Notes: generated by a model from the letters alone, not told the origin. Counted from the stretch's first letter, positions 52,340 to 61,174 are shown. The stretch is 64,000 nt of DNA from DAORHV01 sp964458645 (GCA_964458645.1 CAYWJU010000006.1:1-64000), one strand, 5' to 3'. Made by a program: numbers and translations.

Positions 52340-53185
52340 ATGGAAATTCACGTCCACATTCCACGGCCCTGGCAAACCCTGTTTGCAATGCTACTCGTGT
52401 TCTTCTGGATCACGGGTCCGTTCGGTCCGAACTGGGCGAATACGTCGAACGACGGAGTGGGTGGCGTGAATAGCGGCGTGGAAATTGCGCGCGCACAACA
52501 AAGCGTGGAGCGTGAACGGATTACGCAGGCAGTTCTTGCGCAGCGCGAAGAGATTTTGCGCTACCAGGTGCAAGTGCTGGAGGACGAAGCGCAGCGCACA
52601 CAGGACCCGAAGAAAATGGCTCAACTGACGGAGAATCGAAAAGTGCTGATCAGCATTTTAAGCCAAAAGAAAGCATCGGAGCAGTTGCTTGCCACATCGT
52701 TGTCCGAGCTCTGGGATGCCCAAGGAACGACCTTCAGTAAAAACGCTCCCGATACGCCGCTGATTCTTCGCTGGCCGGTGGAACCGACGTATGGCATTTC
52801 GGCGCATTTCGAAGATGACGGATACGAAGCAAAGTTCGGTATGCCGCACCACGCCGTGGACATTCCCGCTGAACAAGGAACGGTTATCCTCGCGCCGGCA
52901 GATGGTATGGTGGCGAAGGTATCACTCAATGGCCTTGGGTACAGCTATATCGCCATTGACCATGCCGATGGCGTACAGACGATTTACGGCCACGTGAGCG
53001 GCTCGCTCGTCCAGGAGGGCGACAAGGTGCGCATGGGTTCGCCCATTGGTCTTTCCGGCGGACGTCCGGGTTCCGAAGGCGCAGGATTACTGACGACCGG
53101 ACCGCATTTGCATTTCGCCGTTCGACAAGACGGAGTGCTGGTGGATCCGCTGAAGTATTTGGTGAGGATGGTGGATGGGGACTAG
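52340..53185 (+). CDS. M23 family metallopeptidase with coiled coil
   Basis: 281 residues. An N-terminal membrane segment or signal (about 12-28), a coiled coil (about 45-125, EILRYQVQVLEDEAQRTQ) and a LytM/M23 domain (about 140-275). Zinc ligands expected for the family are visible: His170 or His171 with Asp174 in MPHHAVDIPA, and His256/His258 in GPHLHFAV. These enzymes cut peptidoglycan cross-bridges; coiled-coil versions such as EnvC are regulators of division amidases, but here the catalytic residues are intact. It may remodel the wall for the large surface proteins or division. Confidence 0.9.
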   Translation: MEIHVHIPRPWQTLFAMLLVFFWITGPFGPNWANTSNDGVGGVNSGVEIARAQQSVERERITQAVLAQREEILRYQVQVLEDEAQRTQDPKKMAQLTENRKVLISILSQKKASEQLLATSLSELWDAQGTTFSKNAPDTPLILRWPVEPTYGISAHFEDDGYEAKFGMPHHAVDIPAEQGTVILAPADGMVAKVSLNGLGYSYIAIDHADGVQTIYGHVSGSLVQEGDKVRMGSPIGLSGGRPGSEGAGLLTTGPHLHFAVRQDGVLVDPLKYLVRMVDGD

Positions 53186-53301
53186 CCGATACAGAGACGC
53201 GCGAAGCATCGCGCTCCCAACATGCACATACTGAACTATCTTGCTCCTGAGTACGACACTCCAAACACCCTGCCTGATCCTCTCCTTAGGGAAGCGGGTT
53301 G

Positions 53302-54420
53302 CTACCCGCGGGACACCTGCCTGTCGATCATCTTCCACTGCTCAAACGCAAACACGTCCGTCATACCGGCAACGTAGTCTTTTACGGCTTCCTCCAGGGC
53401 TCCGCCGTGTTTCTTCTGCAGCGCAAGAACCTTGTCGGGCGGGCTTGCTAGGTATGCCGCGAAGACATCTCGGATGACCTGCTTTCCTTGATTGGCTTGG
53501 GCCTGAACACCGGGATTCATGTAGAGGCGAGTCCAGAGAAATGTGCGAAGTTCTTTCATCATCTCGCGCATGTCCGGAGTGAATTGAACGATATCACCTT
53601 GTGCGGCATACACATCGGCAAGCGAATGGATGCCTCGATCGGCAATCGCTCGCTCGGTGGCGATGTAGAGGTCATGAATCAATGCTTGAACAATGGCGCC
53701 GCGGATTTCGGTACCTGTTTCCTTTGCCCTGTCAGAAGCCAATTTCCCAAGTTTGAGGCCGCGGAGTTCATCGATCGAGATAATCCCGGCTCGAAGACCG
53801 TCATCGGTATCGTGGGCGGTGTAGGCAATTTCGTCGGCCAGGTTTACGACTTGTGCTTCCAGCGACGGAGAGCGTTCGAGCACCAAGTCTTCTGGCATAT
53901 CGTGCGGCGTGCGATGTTTCATGAGGCCTTCCAGCACTTCGCGATTCAAGTTGAGTCCGCTGTACTGCTTGCTGCGCTGCTCGAGGAACGTGACGATGCG
54001 CAGTGACTGGAGATTGTGCTCAAAGCGCTTGCCGGAGGGCTGGACGCACTCGTTGAGCGCCTCTTCGCCGGCGTGCCCGAATGGCGTGTGACCCAGGTCA
54101 TGGGCCAAGGCGATGGACTCGGCCAAGTCTTCGTTCAGCCCCATGGTACGAGCGATGTCCCGGCCAACCTGGGCGACCTCCAGCGTGTGGGTAATGCGCG
54201 TGCGGTAATGGTCGCCGGTGCCGGTAACGAACACTTGTGTCTTGTGTTTCAGGCGACGGAACGACTGCGTATGCAGAATGCGGTCGCGATCACGCTGAAA
54301 CGGGAAGCGTGTGGAATCTTCCGGTTCGGGGTGAATGCGTCCCAGTCCGCCGCCGTGCGGTACGGCGTACGGCATGAGCAGGGCATTGGCCGATGACATG
54401 CGTTGGGAGACGGGGAGCAT
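53302..54420 (-). CDS. dgt: deoxyguanosinetriphosphate triphosphohydrolase-like protein (HD domain)
   Basis: Hydrolyses dGTP or other dNTPs to nucleoside and triphosphate, balancing the dNTP pool. 372 residues. Typical N-terminal EPEDSTRFPFQRDRDRILHT, the HD metal-binding residues in THTLEVAQVGRDIA, ALAHDLGHTPFGHAGE and VVNLADEIAYTAHDTDDGLR are all seen. ATG 54420 is used, but ATG codons at residues 8 and 16 are possible starts since the first residues are not conserved. Divergent from ssb. Confidence 0.93.
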   Translation of the reverse strand: MLPVSQRMSSANALLMPYAVPHGGGLGRIHPEPEDSTRFPFQRDRDRILHTQSFRRLKHKTQVFVTGTGDHYRTRITHTLEVAQVGRDIARTMGLNEDLAESIALAHDLGHTPFGHAGEEALNECVQPSGKRFEHNLQSLRIVTFLEQRSKQYSGLNLNREVLEGLMKHRTPHDMPEDLVLERSPSLEAQVVNLADEIAYTAHDTDDGLRAGIISIDELRGLKLGKLASDRAKETGTEIRGAIVQALIHDLYIATERAIADRGIHSLADVYAAQGDIVQFTPDMREMMKELRTFLWTRLYMNPGVQAQANQGKQVIRDVFAAYLASPPDKVLALQKKHGGALEEAVKDYVAGMTDVFAFEQWKMIDRQVSRG

Positions 54421-54626
54421 TGGGATACGACAGCATACATCGTCTTCTGCGCGGCAACCACAAGGCCGGTTCCCAGGCCGGGATTCTTCGGCGAGCCGGA
54501 ACCGGATGATTGGCTTACGGCTGAGGAAATAGCAACTAGCGACCGAATGTACCCCCGCAAGGGGATAGCGGCGGCAAGGGCCGCGAATTCATCATGTTCC
54601 TCCTGTATTTCTTCCCCCTTTTCTCT

Positions 54627-55025
54627 ATGAAAACGGTCAACAGGACCATGCTGCTCGGCAACGCCACGCGCGACGCCGAACACAAGAAACTGCCCAGTGG
54701 CAGAGACGTCTGCACGTTCGGTTTGGCAACGAACCGTGTGTGGAAAGACTCCCAAGGCGAACGCCAGAGCGTCGCTGAATTCCATAACCTTGTCGCGTGG
54801 GGCAAGCTTGCCGGCTTTTGTGCCGAGTACATCCGCAAGGGCAAGCCGCTCTACGTAGAGGGCTATTTGCACACCCGCAGCTGGGAAGCCGAGAACGGCA
54901 CCAAGCAGTACCGCACCGAAGTGGTTGTGGAGAACCTTGTGCTCATTGGACCCAAGGCCGAGGCCGAGGCTCCGAAGTTGCAGGACGACGAAGTGCCTGC
55001 TGAAGAGGCAGCACCGGTCGCCTAA
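54627..55025 (+). CDS. ssb: single-stranded DNA-binding protein
   Basis: 132 residues from ATG 54627, with an OB fold: MLLGNATRDAEHKKLPSGRD, VCTFGLATNRVWKD, EFHNLVAWGKLAGFCAEYIR, YVEGYLHTRSWE, TEVVVENLVLIG. The C-terminal tail is short and acidic (LQDDEVPAEEAAPVA), but lacks the canonical DDDIPF tip. A strong terminator follows directly. The longer open frame upstream is non-homologous. Confidence 0.95.
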   Translation: MKTVNRTMLLGNATRDAEHKKLPSGRDVCTFGLATNRVWKDSQGERQSVAEFHNLVAWGKLAGFCAEYIRKGKPLYVEGYLHTRSWEAENGTKQYRTEVVVENLVLIGPKAEAEAPKLQDDEVPAEEAAPVA

Positions 55026-55034
55026 GAAGATCAT

Positions 55035-55063
55035 AAGGGCCGATCATCATCGGCCCTTTTTGT
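55035..55063 (+). terminator. Rho-independent terminator of ssb
   Basis: AAGGGCCGAT-CATC-ATCGGCCCTT followed by TTT; 10 nt after the ssb stop. Confidence 0.92.
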
Positions 55064-55423
55064 TTCTGTAAAAACCGGCGAAGACAGGCTCTGTCTGTCT
55101 GGAGCCGCACCATACGGGAGGAGAGCCCACGAGAGGGAAATCCCTAAAGGGACTGCGCGCCAAGCCTTTCGCTTCGCTCAAGAGCTTGTCGCTGGGAGCC
55201 GCAGGTTCCTTTCGTGAGTTTCAGATAGTCCAAACGGCCGTTGCTCCGCGTGACTCTATCCCTGGTACGCCAGGTGGGTGACCGCATCCCCGGCCCACGG
55301 GCCGAGGTGATTTGGTCTCCCGTAAGATAAGTCAGAGAAAAAGTATGCGCGGGCTGACGGGTCGTCGAGACAGTCGGGAATGCTACCACGCGGCCCGATA
55401 TCGGGCGAGAAAAATCACGAGAA
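55064..55423 (+). other. structured intergenic region, candidate non-coding RNA, with dispersed repeat copy B
   Basis: TACGGGAG (55113-55120) is exactly complementary to CTCCCGTA (55317-55324), which would close a 212-nt RNA. Inside are the dispersed 52-nt element (55149-55200), hairpins CCTGG-TACG-CCAGG (55261-55274) and CGGCCC-AC-GGGCCG (55291-55304), and GGCTC/GAGCC just outside (55088-55106). No coding frame with plausible codons exists. I found no signature of RNase P RNA, tmRNA or SRP RNA. Confidence 0.4.
55149..55200 (+). repeat. dispersed 52-nt element, copy B
   Basis: 49 of 52 nt identical to the minus strand of 16333-16384; differences are at element positions 15, 26 and 41. Inverted sub-structure AAGC...GCTT and TTGAGC/GCTCAAG pieces suggests a folded RNA or hairpin-based mobile repeat. 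Confidence 0.8.
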
Positions 55424-56095
55424 TTATCGGAGTGTCACGACCAGGCAATTGGTGAAACCGCTCTTCACTTCTTCACGGTGTCCGCCGCGGTACGTCCACA
55501 GCGTTTGCGGATTGCAGCGCGTGCAATCAGACATGCGTTCAATATTCGCCACAGGTACGCCGATATCGGCGAATTGCTTGTTCGCGGCGGCAATAAGATC
55601 CACGCAGCGACCGCCGATGAACGGCTTCAGCGTGGGCACTTCGGTGTTTGGATCGGTGAAGTCGGCACACGTCGTACAGAGTGACGGGCCGGCGCCGACG
55701 ACAACGTCCGCCGGACCGATATTCCACTCGCGCTTGAGCACGGCGAAGAACTCGGGGATGACACCGGCCACCACGCCTTTCCATCCGGCATGGATGAGCC
55801 CCACCACGTTGTGCTTGGGTGCATAGACGACGAAGTTCTGGCAGTCGGCGAAACGGATCAGCAGCGTGAGGTCTTTTGCGTCGGTGATGAGCCCGTCGGC
55901 CTGCTCGGTGCGTGAAGTTTCACTTCTGACGACCACAACGTTCTTGCCATGCTTCTGATGCAAGCTGGCGAGCTTGGTAGCCCCTGTCACGCGCTTGATG
56001 TCGGCATCCGAGGCGACGTTATCGGCTTTGTCCAAGAACAGCACATTGAGCTGTTTGGCGAACGGCCGGAGGTTGGCAAAAGGATGATCGATCAT
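55424..56095 (-). CDS. pgeF: peptidoglycan editing factor PgeF / YfiH-type purine nucleoside phosphorylase
   Basis: 223 residues from ATG 56095. The family's metal and catalytic residues are evident: His in SLHQKHGKN, Cys in IRFADCQNFVV, and His in GLIHAGWKGVV. GAGPSLCTTC and CTRCNP correspond to the usual conserved cysteine-containing positions. YfiH/PgeF (formerly 'polyphenol oxidoreductase/laccase domain') is known to remove L-Ser from peptidoglycan precursors in E. coli and to have adenosine-related activities in other species. The frame extends to 56158 without conserved sequence. Confidence 0.9.
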   Translation of the reverse strand: MIDHPFANLRPFAKQLNVLFLDKADNVASDADIKRVTGATKLASLHQKHGKNVVVVRSETSRTEQADGLITDAKDLTLLIRFADCQNFVVYAPKHNVVGLIHAGWKGVVAGVIPEFFAVLKREWNIGPADVVVGAGPSLCTTCADFTDPNTEVPTLKPFIGGRCVDLIAAANKQFADIGVPVANIERMSDCTRCNPQTLWTYRGGHREEVKSGFTNCLVVTLR

Positions 56096-56180
56096 GAGAG
56101 AAGCATAGCGGGAATGGCATTCTTTTCCGCACCCGGAACGTCGCGTTCCGGCAGGCAACCCAAGGTCGCCGCTGCGGAAA

Positions 56181-56969
56181 TTATACTGACTTCAAAATCC
56201 GTGGAATGCATTCAATCACCCGCTTGGTTCCATAGGCATGGCCGTATTCGTTGAACAGCAGCGTTCCCGCGCGCTTGATGACCGTGCTGGCGGTGACCGC
56301 CGCGTCGAAGTGCGGCATGCCCTGGGCGATGAGCGAGGCAGTGAGTCCGGCCAGCGCATCGCCTGTGCCGCCGACGGTGAGTCCGGGGTTGCCGCCGGGA
56401 ATCTCGCGTTCCACTCCGGTTTCGGAAATCACGCGGTCGATAACACCTTTAATGAGCAGTGTAGCTTTTGTTTCTTTGGCTGCGTCCACTGCACGAGCAG
56501 GATCCAGCTCCATGCGCTCCAATTCACCCAGGTGCGGCGTGAGCACGGCATTGCGCCCCTTGAGTGCGGAGAGTGTGAACGGCTGCAATCCGGTGGCATC
56601 TACCACAAGTGGGCAGGTGGAGGAGTCGAAGATGGTCTGCAATGCGGAAAGCATGGCAGGCGTGCGAGCCAAGCCGGGGCCGATGACGGCGCAATCGATG
56701 GTCGCCAGTAATTCGAGCAATACGGCGTGATCTTTGGGTGTGAAGACATCCGGCGCCGACGGAGTACCGAACCAATAGACCTGCAAATTCGGCGACGCCT
56801 GCTTGGTGACCTCCACATGGACGGATGGCACCAATACATACACTAAATCTGCTCCTCCCGCTTCGGCCGCGAGGGCGGAGAAGAGCGGCGCACCATGCTG
56901 ATGGAGCGAGCCGCCGATGACGGCGACTTTGCCGTTATCGCCTTTGTGCGAGTCGGCTGAGCGTTGCAT
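56181..56969 (-). CDS. nnrD: ADP-dependent NAD(P)H-hydrate dehydratase
   Basis: Repairs hydrated NADH and NADPH. 262 residues from ATG 56969, ribokinase-like fold: DNGKVAVIGGSLHQHGAP, CAVIGPGLARTP, LVVDATGLQPF, LTPHLGELERM, and the signature NPGLTVGGTGDALAGL. The N-terminal epimerase domain of bifunctional Nnr is absent and nnrE is not nearby. It lies between pgeF and the glycosyltransferase gene on the same strand, with short gaps of 83-85 nt. Confidence 0.92.
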   Translation of the reverse strand: MQRSADSHKGDNGKVAVIGGSLHQHGAPLFSALAAEAGGADLVYVLVPSVHVEVTKQASPNLQVYWFGTPSAPDVFTPKDHAVLLELLATIDCAVIGPGLARTPAMLSALQTIFDSSTCPLVVDATGLQPFTLSALKGRNAVLTPHLGELERMELDPARAVDAAKETKATLLIKGVIDRVISETGVEREIPGGNPGLTVGGTGDALAGLTASLIAQGMPHFDAAVTASTVIKRAGTLLFNEYGHAYGTKRVIECIPRILKSV

Positions 56970-57052
56970 GACGAAAGTGTACAGCAAAGTTGGCGGATGC
57001 AATGCAGGCGAGGGAATCAAGCGACGCCGGGGAGCTCGTGCATTGATTCCGC

Positions 57053-58156
57053 TTAGTGTTTTGCGAATTGCTTCCTCGCCGACTCGACGGCCGTCTCGAT
57101 GCGCTCCTTGAATTTTGCCTGGGAGAATTTACGGGCACTCTCGCGGATGGCAGCGCGGTCCCACGACTTCGCTTCGCACTCCAGTACCGCAGCCGAGAAG
57201 GACTCCACGGTTTGCGCAGCAGCAAGTACACCGGTGCGTCCGTTCTCCACCACGTCGAGTACGCCGCCCTTGCCGAATGCGATGACGGGCGCGCCGCTAG
57301 CTTGAGCTTCCAACGGAACGATTCCTGCATCTTCGACCTGCGGGAAGAGAACCGCTTTGGCATCGGCATACAGGCGCGGGAGATCGGTATCCGGAACGAA
57401 GCCCTTGAACGTAACTGTAGGCCCAGCCATGGCTCGCAGACGGGCTTCCTCGTGTCCGGTACCACCAATAACGAGATTGATTTTGAGCGCATTGGCAAGC
57501 TCAATCAGCAGATCGAAACGCTTGTAAGGGACCAGTCGTCCGAGCGCCAGGTAATAGCCGCCTTGTGCTCCGAGTGGAGTCTGGAAAAAGCGATCATCGA
57601 CCGGCGGTGGAATAACGATGCTGTCGCGTCCGTAAATGCGTGCGATACGACTCTGGGTTTCAGTGGAATTGGCAATGAACACATCCACGCGACGTGCGGT
57701 GGACAGATCCCATCGACGCAGGCGCTTGAGTTGCTGTTGCACTTTTTTCTTGAGCCAGCCTCGCATGCGAAAATCCTTTAAATACTCAGCTTCCATTTCC
57801 CAGGCGTAGCGCATGGGCGTGTGGCAGTAGCAGATGTGCACGGCATTCGAGGGTGCGACCACGCCTTTGCCGACCGCATGCGACGAACTGAAGACCACGT
57901 CGTAACCCGACAAATTGATGTCCTCTATTGCGCGCGGCAACAACGGCAATAAGAATTGATGCCGTCCGAGGATGCCATACAGCCACTGGAGCCTTGGCAC
58001 CGTACGAACATCGGCATTCGCTAGGGCAGGCAGTTGCCCCTTGTTGTACACAGTCGTGAACAGCGGCGACCCGGGCCACATGCGATGCAACGCGGCGATG
58101 ACATGTTCGGCGCCGCCGAACGTGGGCAGCCAGTCGGCGACAAGGGCGAGGCGCAT
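57053..58156 (-). CDS. glycosyltransferase family 1/4 (GT-B)
   Basis: 367 residues from ATG 58156. It opens MRLALVADWLPTFGGAEHVI, with the typical glycine-rich N-terminal loop. The C-terminal nucleotide-sugar domain contains YLALGRLVPYKRFDLLIELA, LVIGGTGHEEARLRAM, FVPDTDLPRLYADAKAVLFP and the EDAGIVPLEAQASG acidic motif (ExxxxxxxE). The substrate is unknown; enzymes like it build surface polysaccharides or lipid-linked sugars. A 9-nt-unit hairpin separates it from the divergent ftsQ-like gene. Confidence 0.88.
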   Translation of the reverse strand: MRLALVADWLPTFGGAEHVIAALHRMWPGSPLFTTVYNKGQLPALANADVRTVPRLQWLYGILGRHQFLLPLLPRAIEDINLSGYDVVFSSSHAVGKGVVAPSNAVHICYCHTPMRYAWEMEAEYLKDFRMRGWLKKKVQQQLKRLRRWDLSTARRVDVFIANSTETQSRIARIYGRDSIVIPPPVDDRFFQTPLGAQGGYYLALGRLVPYKRFDLLIELANALKINLVIGGTGHEEARLRAMAGPTVTFKGFVPDTDLPRLYADAKAVLFPQVEDAGIVPLEAQASGAPVIAFGKGGVLDVVENGRTGVLAAAQTVESFSAAVLECEAKSWDRAAIRESARKFSQAKFKERIETAVESARKQFAKH

Positions 58157-58209
58157 GGCTGCATAGTAGAAGAAAAGCCGCGTTCTCCGAAGGCAGTTCG
58201 TTGTATTGA

Positions 58210-58310
58210 GAGATTTCAAAGAAACCAAGGAAGCCGACGATTCCGAGGATTGCAGGGGCTCCTCGGACTCTTTGGTTTCTTCGGACTCTTCGGCTTCCCC
58301 TCGGACTCAA
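58210..58310. repeat. intergenic hairpin of 9-nt units between divergent genes
   Basis: Units AGAAACCAA, GGAAGCCGA, CGATTCCGA and GGATT on the left; the right arm's complement reads units TGAGTCCGA, AGAGTCCGA, AGAAACCAA, AGAGTCCGA and GGAGCC. This copy lies between divergent starts, so it is not simply a terminator. Confidence 0.75.
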
Positions 58311-58328
58311 AACGACCACCAACCCTGC

Positions 58329-58334
58329 TACACT
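58329..58334 (+). promoter_or_regulatory. putative -10 element of the ftsQ-dacA-M23 operon (TACACT)
   Basis: TACACT ends 7 nt before ATG 58342; transcription would begin at about the start codon. Confidence 0.45.
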
Positions 58335-58341
58335 GTCGTCC

Positions 58342-59259
58342 ATGCCGCTCAAGAAACCGAGCAGGTTGCCGAAGCACTTAAACCGCGCGGCAAGCCCGTT
58401 CGTGCGCACCATGGCCAAGAAGTACTATCGTACGACGATGGTGCGGCGGCGCATGCGCAATATTTCTCACGGCACCCGCAAGTGGACCAAGGTCGCATCG
58501 GCAATCGGATCGGAGTTCAAGGTGTGGGCGGGTATCGCGCTCATGCTTACGGTATTGGCGGTCATCGGCATTCTGCTCTTTTCTCCGATCTTCGACGTCA
58601 AGCAAATCCAAGTGCGTCGCCAGGATGCGCGCCTGGATATAGAAGAGGTGCAGGAGGTGCTAAAGCCCTTGTTCCGTACGCGTTTACCGTTCATTACCAA
58701 AAGTCAGGTATTCGAGCTGCTGGCCGACCAATACCCCGACATTCGCCGCATTGAGATTGCCAAACAATACCCTTCGACACTCATTATCTCCGCGTATTTG
58801 GATACGGTTGCAGCCGAGTTGCAGCTGGATGAACCCTACGTCGGAAGCGGCGCCCTGAGCGGATCGGGCAGCCATGCATACGTGACGTCGGACGGGTATG
58901 CGATATTCACACCCATTGCGCTCACCGACGGCGATACACTGCCAAAATTACGCATTACGGACTGGGGCGTAAAGCCGACCAATCGCACGTTTTTGATCGG
59001 ACCGGAATTCCTGCAGACTATTTTCCAGGCCAAGGACATGCTGTCTGAAAACTTCGGGTTCACGGTCACGGATAGTACGGTATTCATCCGCGCTCAAGAG
59101 TTCCACGTTCGTGCAAATAAGGTCTCTTTGTGGTTTGATCTAACAAGTCCGTTGGCACTACAATTCCAGCGCTTCCGGGATTTCCTCAAAACCGTCCCGC
59201 TGGATCAGGTGAAGGAGTACGTCGACCTACGTATCTCCGATCGAGTGATTTACAAGTGA
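58342..59259 (+). CDS. ftsQ: FtsQ/POTRA-like cell division protein
   Basis: 305 residues. A basic cytoplasmic N-terminus (about 1-60) precedes one transmembrane helix (about 64-84, VWAGIALMLTVLAVIGILLF). A POTRA-like domain follows (FSPIFDVKQIQVRRQDARLD, LPFITKSQVFELLADQYPDI, IEIAKQYPSTLIISAYLDTV), then an FtsQ-type beta domain ending YVDLRISDRVIYK, the usual last strand of the family. FtsQ/DivIB links early and late division proteins in the membrane. Sequence identity is low, so the call rests on topology and pattern. First gene of an apparent three-gene envelope operon. Confidence 0.75.
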   Translation: MPLKKPSRLPKHLNRAASPFVRTMAKKYYRTTMVRRRMRNISHGTRKWTKVASAIGSEFKVWAGIALMLTVLAVIGILLFSPIFDVKQIQVRRQDARLDIEEVQEVLKPLFRTRLPFITKSQVFELLADQYPDIRRIEIAKQYPSTLIISAYLDTVAAELQLDEPYVGSGALSGSGSHAYVTSDGYAIFTPIALTDGDTLPKLRITDWGVKPTNRTFLIGPEFLQTIFQAKDMLSENFGFTVTDSTVFIRAQEFHVRANKVSLWFDLTSPLALQFQRFRDFLKTVPLDQVKEYVDLRISDRVIYK

Positions 59260-59290
59260 GCGCCAACGCGCCCCTCCCCCTTCCGCACGC

Positions 59291-60151
59291 ATGCTTCGCG
59301 CCATCGCATCCCTCTTGCTGCTCGGCATGGTCCCTCCGACCGCCGACAGCGTCCACTTGGCATCGTTGCCGAGTATCGAAGTCGTGCAGGTGACTGCGCC
59401 ATCGCACATTCAAGAGCATCTGAATGTCCCTGCGCTCAGTGCGTCGGGTGTCATGCTGATCGACTTGGACAGCGGCGAGGAACTCTTCTCGGTGAATCCG
59501 GATACGCCCAGACCCATGGCGAGCCTGACGAAGGTCATGACCGCCCTGATCGTCTTGGAACACCATTCGCTCGATGAAATCGTGACCGTACCGGCAATCG
59601 CCGACGAAATCGGCGGCAGCACACTCAAAGCAAAATCAGGCCAACAGTTCAAGCTGAGCGCCATGCTCAAGGCACTCCTGCTGCCGTCGGCAAACGATGC
59701 GGCCTACACCTTGGCCGTACATCACAGCCGCAGCGTGGCGAAATTCGTTGCCGAAATGAATGAACGTGCAACGGCGCTTGGCATGAAGAACACGCATTTT
59801 GGCAATCCGGCCGGATTGGACAGCCAGCAACAGTATGCTTCGCCGCGCGATTTAGCCTGGCTCTCGGTTGCAGCCCTGCGGCAACCGGCATTCCGTGCAA
59901 CGGTGGGCATGCGTTTTGCGAACATCACCAGCAGCGACGGCATGCAATTCGCGTTGTCGAATACGAATGAAATGCTGCACTACAACGACAGCGTTTTCGG
60001 CCTGAAGACCGGTACAACCGATTCTGCGGGTGAATGTCTTATTGTGGCATTCGTTGCTGGAGAGCGCTCGTATCTCTTAGTGATTCTTAAATCGGCGGAC
60101 AGGTATACTGACGCCTTGAATGTTCTTCAGGCAGTGCAAGAAGCTTTGTAA
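59291..60151 (+). CDS. dacA: D-alanyl-D-alanine carboxypeptidase (peptidase S11)
   Basis: 286 residues. N-terminal signal segment (about 1-18). Catalytic motifs of low-molecular-weight penicillin-binding proteins: SLTK with Ser78 and Lys81 (PMASLTKVMTA), SAN at 133-135 (LLPSANDAAYT), and KTG at 239-241 (FGLKTGTTDSAG). Removes the terminal D-Ala from peptidoglycan stem peptides outside the membrane. It lacks the C-terminal amphipathic-anchor domain of DacA/PBP5, so it may be free or anchored by its N-terminus. 31 nt after ftsQ. Confidence 0.93.
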   Translation: MLRAIASLLLLGMVPPTADSVHLASLPSIEVVQVTAPSHIQEHLNVPALSASGVMLIDLDSGEELFSVNPDTPRPMASLTKVMTALIVLEHHSLDEIVTVPAIADEIGGSTLKAKSGQQFKLSAMLKALLLPSANDAAYTLAVHHSRSVAKFVAEMNERATALGMKNTHFGNPAGLDSQQQYASPRDLAWLSVAALRQPAFRATVGMRFANITSSDGMQFALSNTNEMLHYNDSVFGLKTGTTDSAGECLIVAFVAGERSYLLVILKSADRYTDALNVLQAVQEAL

Positions 60152-60160
60152 GCGCCTCCC

Positions 60161-61174
60161 ATGAGACCGTCCCGCACCCCCGCTCAGCATTGGCTCTCCC
60201 TGCGCATCCGCCTTCTCTGCGGAGTCGTCTTCGTAGGCTCGCTATTCCTGCCGCCGTACGTGAGCGAGGTACAAAGTGCGCCACAGGAATTTACCGACCA
60301 AGAAGAAGGACAAATCGTCTTCATTGAAGACGGTTTTCTGATGAAGACATCGTCGCTGACGGAGCAAGGGACCCGCAGTGCCTTCAGCGAGGGAATCTTG
60401 CACACGGTCGAACCGAACGAGAGTATTGGCGCCATTGCCAAGAGTGCGGGCGTGAAGCCCGAAACGATTCGTTGGGCCAACAACTTAACCGACGGTGCAA
60501 CGGTACAGCCGGGCCAGAAGCTGCTGATTTTGCCGGTCGACGGCGTGATTCACACGGTAAAACGCGGCCAGAGTTTGTCCGCCATCGCCGAGCTCTACTC
60601 CGTTGCCCCAGAGAAAATCTCGGCACAGAACAAGCTGAAAGGCGGCTATATTTTAGCCGGACAACAATTGATCGTCCCAGGTGGGAAGCCGATTGTCGAA
60701 GTGCCGAAGCCCGTGGTTGCCATAAAGCCGCCAACGACTCCTGGAAGCAAACCGCCGGCCACTCCGACCGCGCCGCCCAAAACGTATGTCATCGAGCCGA
60801 CGTATGGTGTTCTGCAGAATCCCTGTGACTGTTACTTCACCCAATACTTCGGCCCCAGTCACTTCGGCGTGGACATGCAGCATAAGGGCGGCAGCGCGAT
60901 TTTCGCAGCCGAAGCAGGAACGGTCATCCGTGCCGAATACGGCTGGAACGGCGGTTATGGAAACGTGGTGGAAATCGACCATGGCAACGGCCTGGTCACG
61001 CTGTATGCCCACAACAAAGAGATGTATGTGAAAAACGGCGACATCGTGACGCGCGGCCAGGCAATTGCATTCATGGGTAACACCGGACGCGTGCACGGCC
61101 CGACCGGCATCCACCTGCACTTCGAGGTCCGCGTGAACGGCAACAAGAAGAATCCGACGCTGTATTTGAAATAG
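60161..61174 (+). CDS. M23 peptidase with two LysM domains
   Basis: 337 residues. Signal peptide or anchor (about 15-33). Two LysM modules (about 80-125: LHTVEPNESIGAIAKSAGVK; about 128-173: HTVKRGQSLSAIAELYSVAP) bind glycan chains. A Pro/Thr-rich linker leads into the M23 domain (about 220-335) with FGVDM (HFGVDMQHKG), and HLHFEV; the first metal-binding triad reads SHFGVDM, i.e. His and Asp, and His pair in GIHLHFEV. A peptidoglycan endopeptidase likely working with DacA; 9 nt after dacA. A 9-nt-unit hairpin begins right after its TAG stop. Confidence 0.93.
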   Translation: MRPSRTPAQHWLSLRIRLLCGVVFVGSLFLPPYVSEVQSAPQEFTDQEEGQIVFIEDGFLMKTSSLTEQGTRSAFSEGILHTVEPNESIGAIAKSAGVKPETIRWANNLTDGATVQPGQKLLILPVDGVIHTVKRGQSLSAIAELYSVAPEKISAQNKLKGGYILAGQQLIVPGGKPIVEVPKPVVAIKPPTTPGSKPPATPTAPPKTYVIEPTYGVLQNPCDCYFTQYFGPSHFGVDMQHKGGSAIFAAEAGTVIRAEYGWNGGYGNVVEIDHGNGLVTLYAHNKEMYVKNGDIVTRGQAIAFMGNTGRVHGPTGIHLHFEVRVNGNKKNPTLYLK

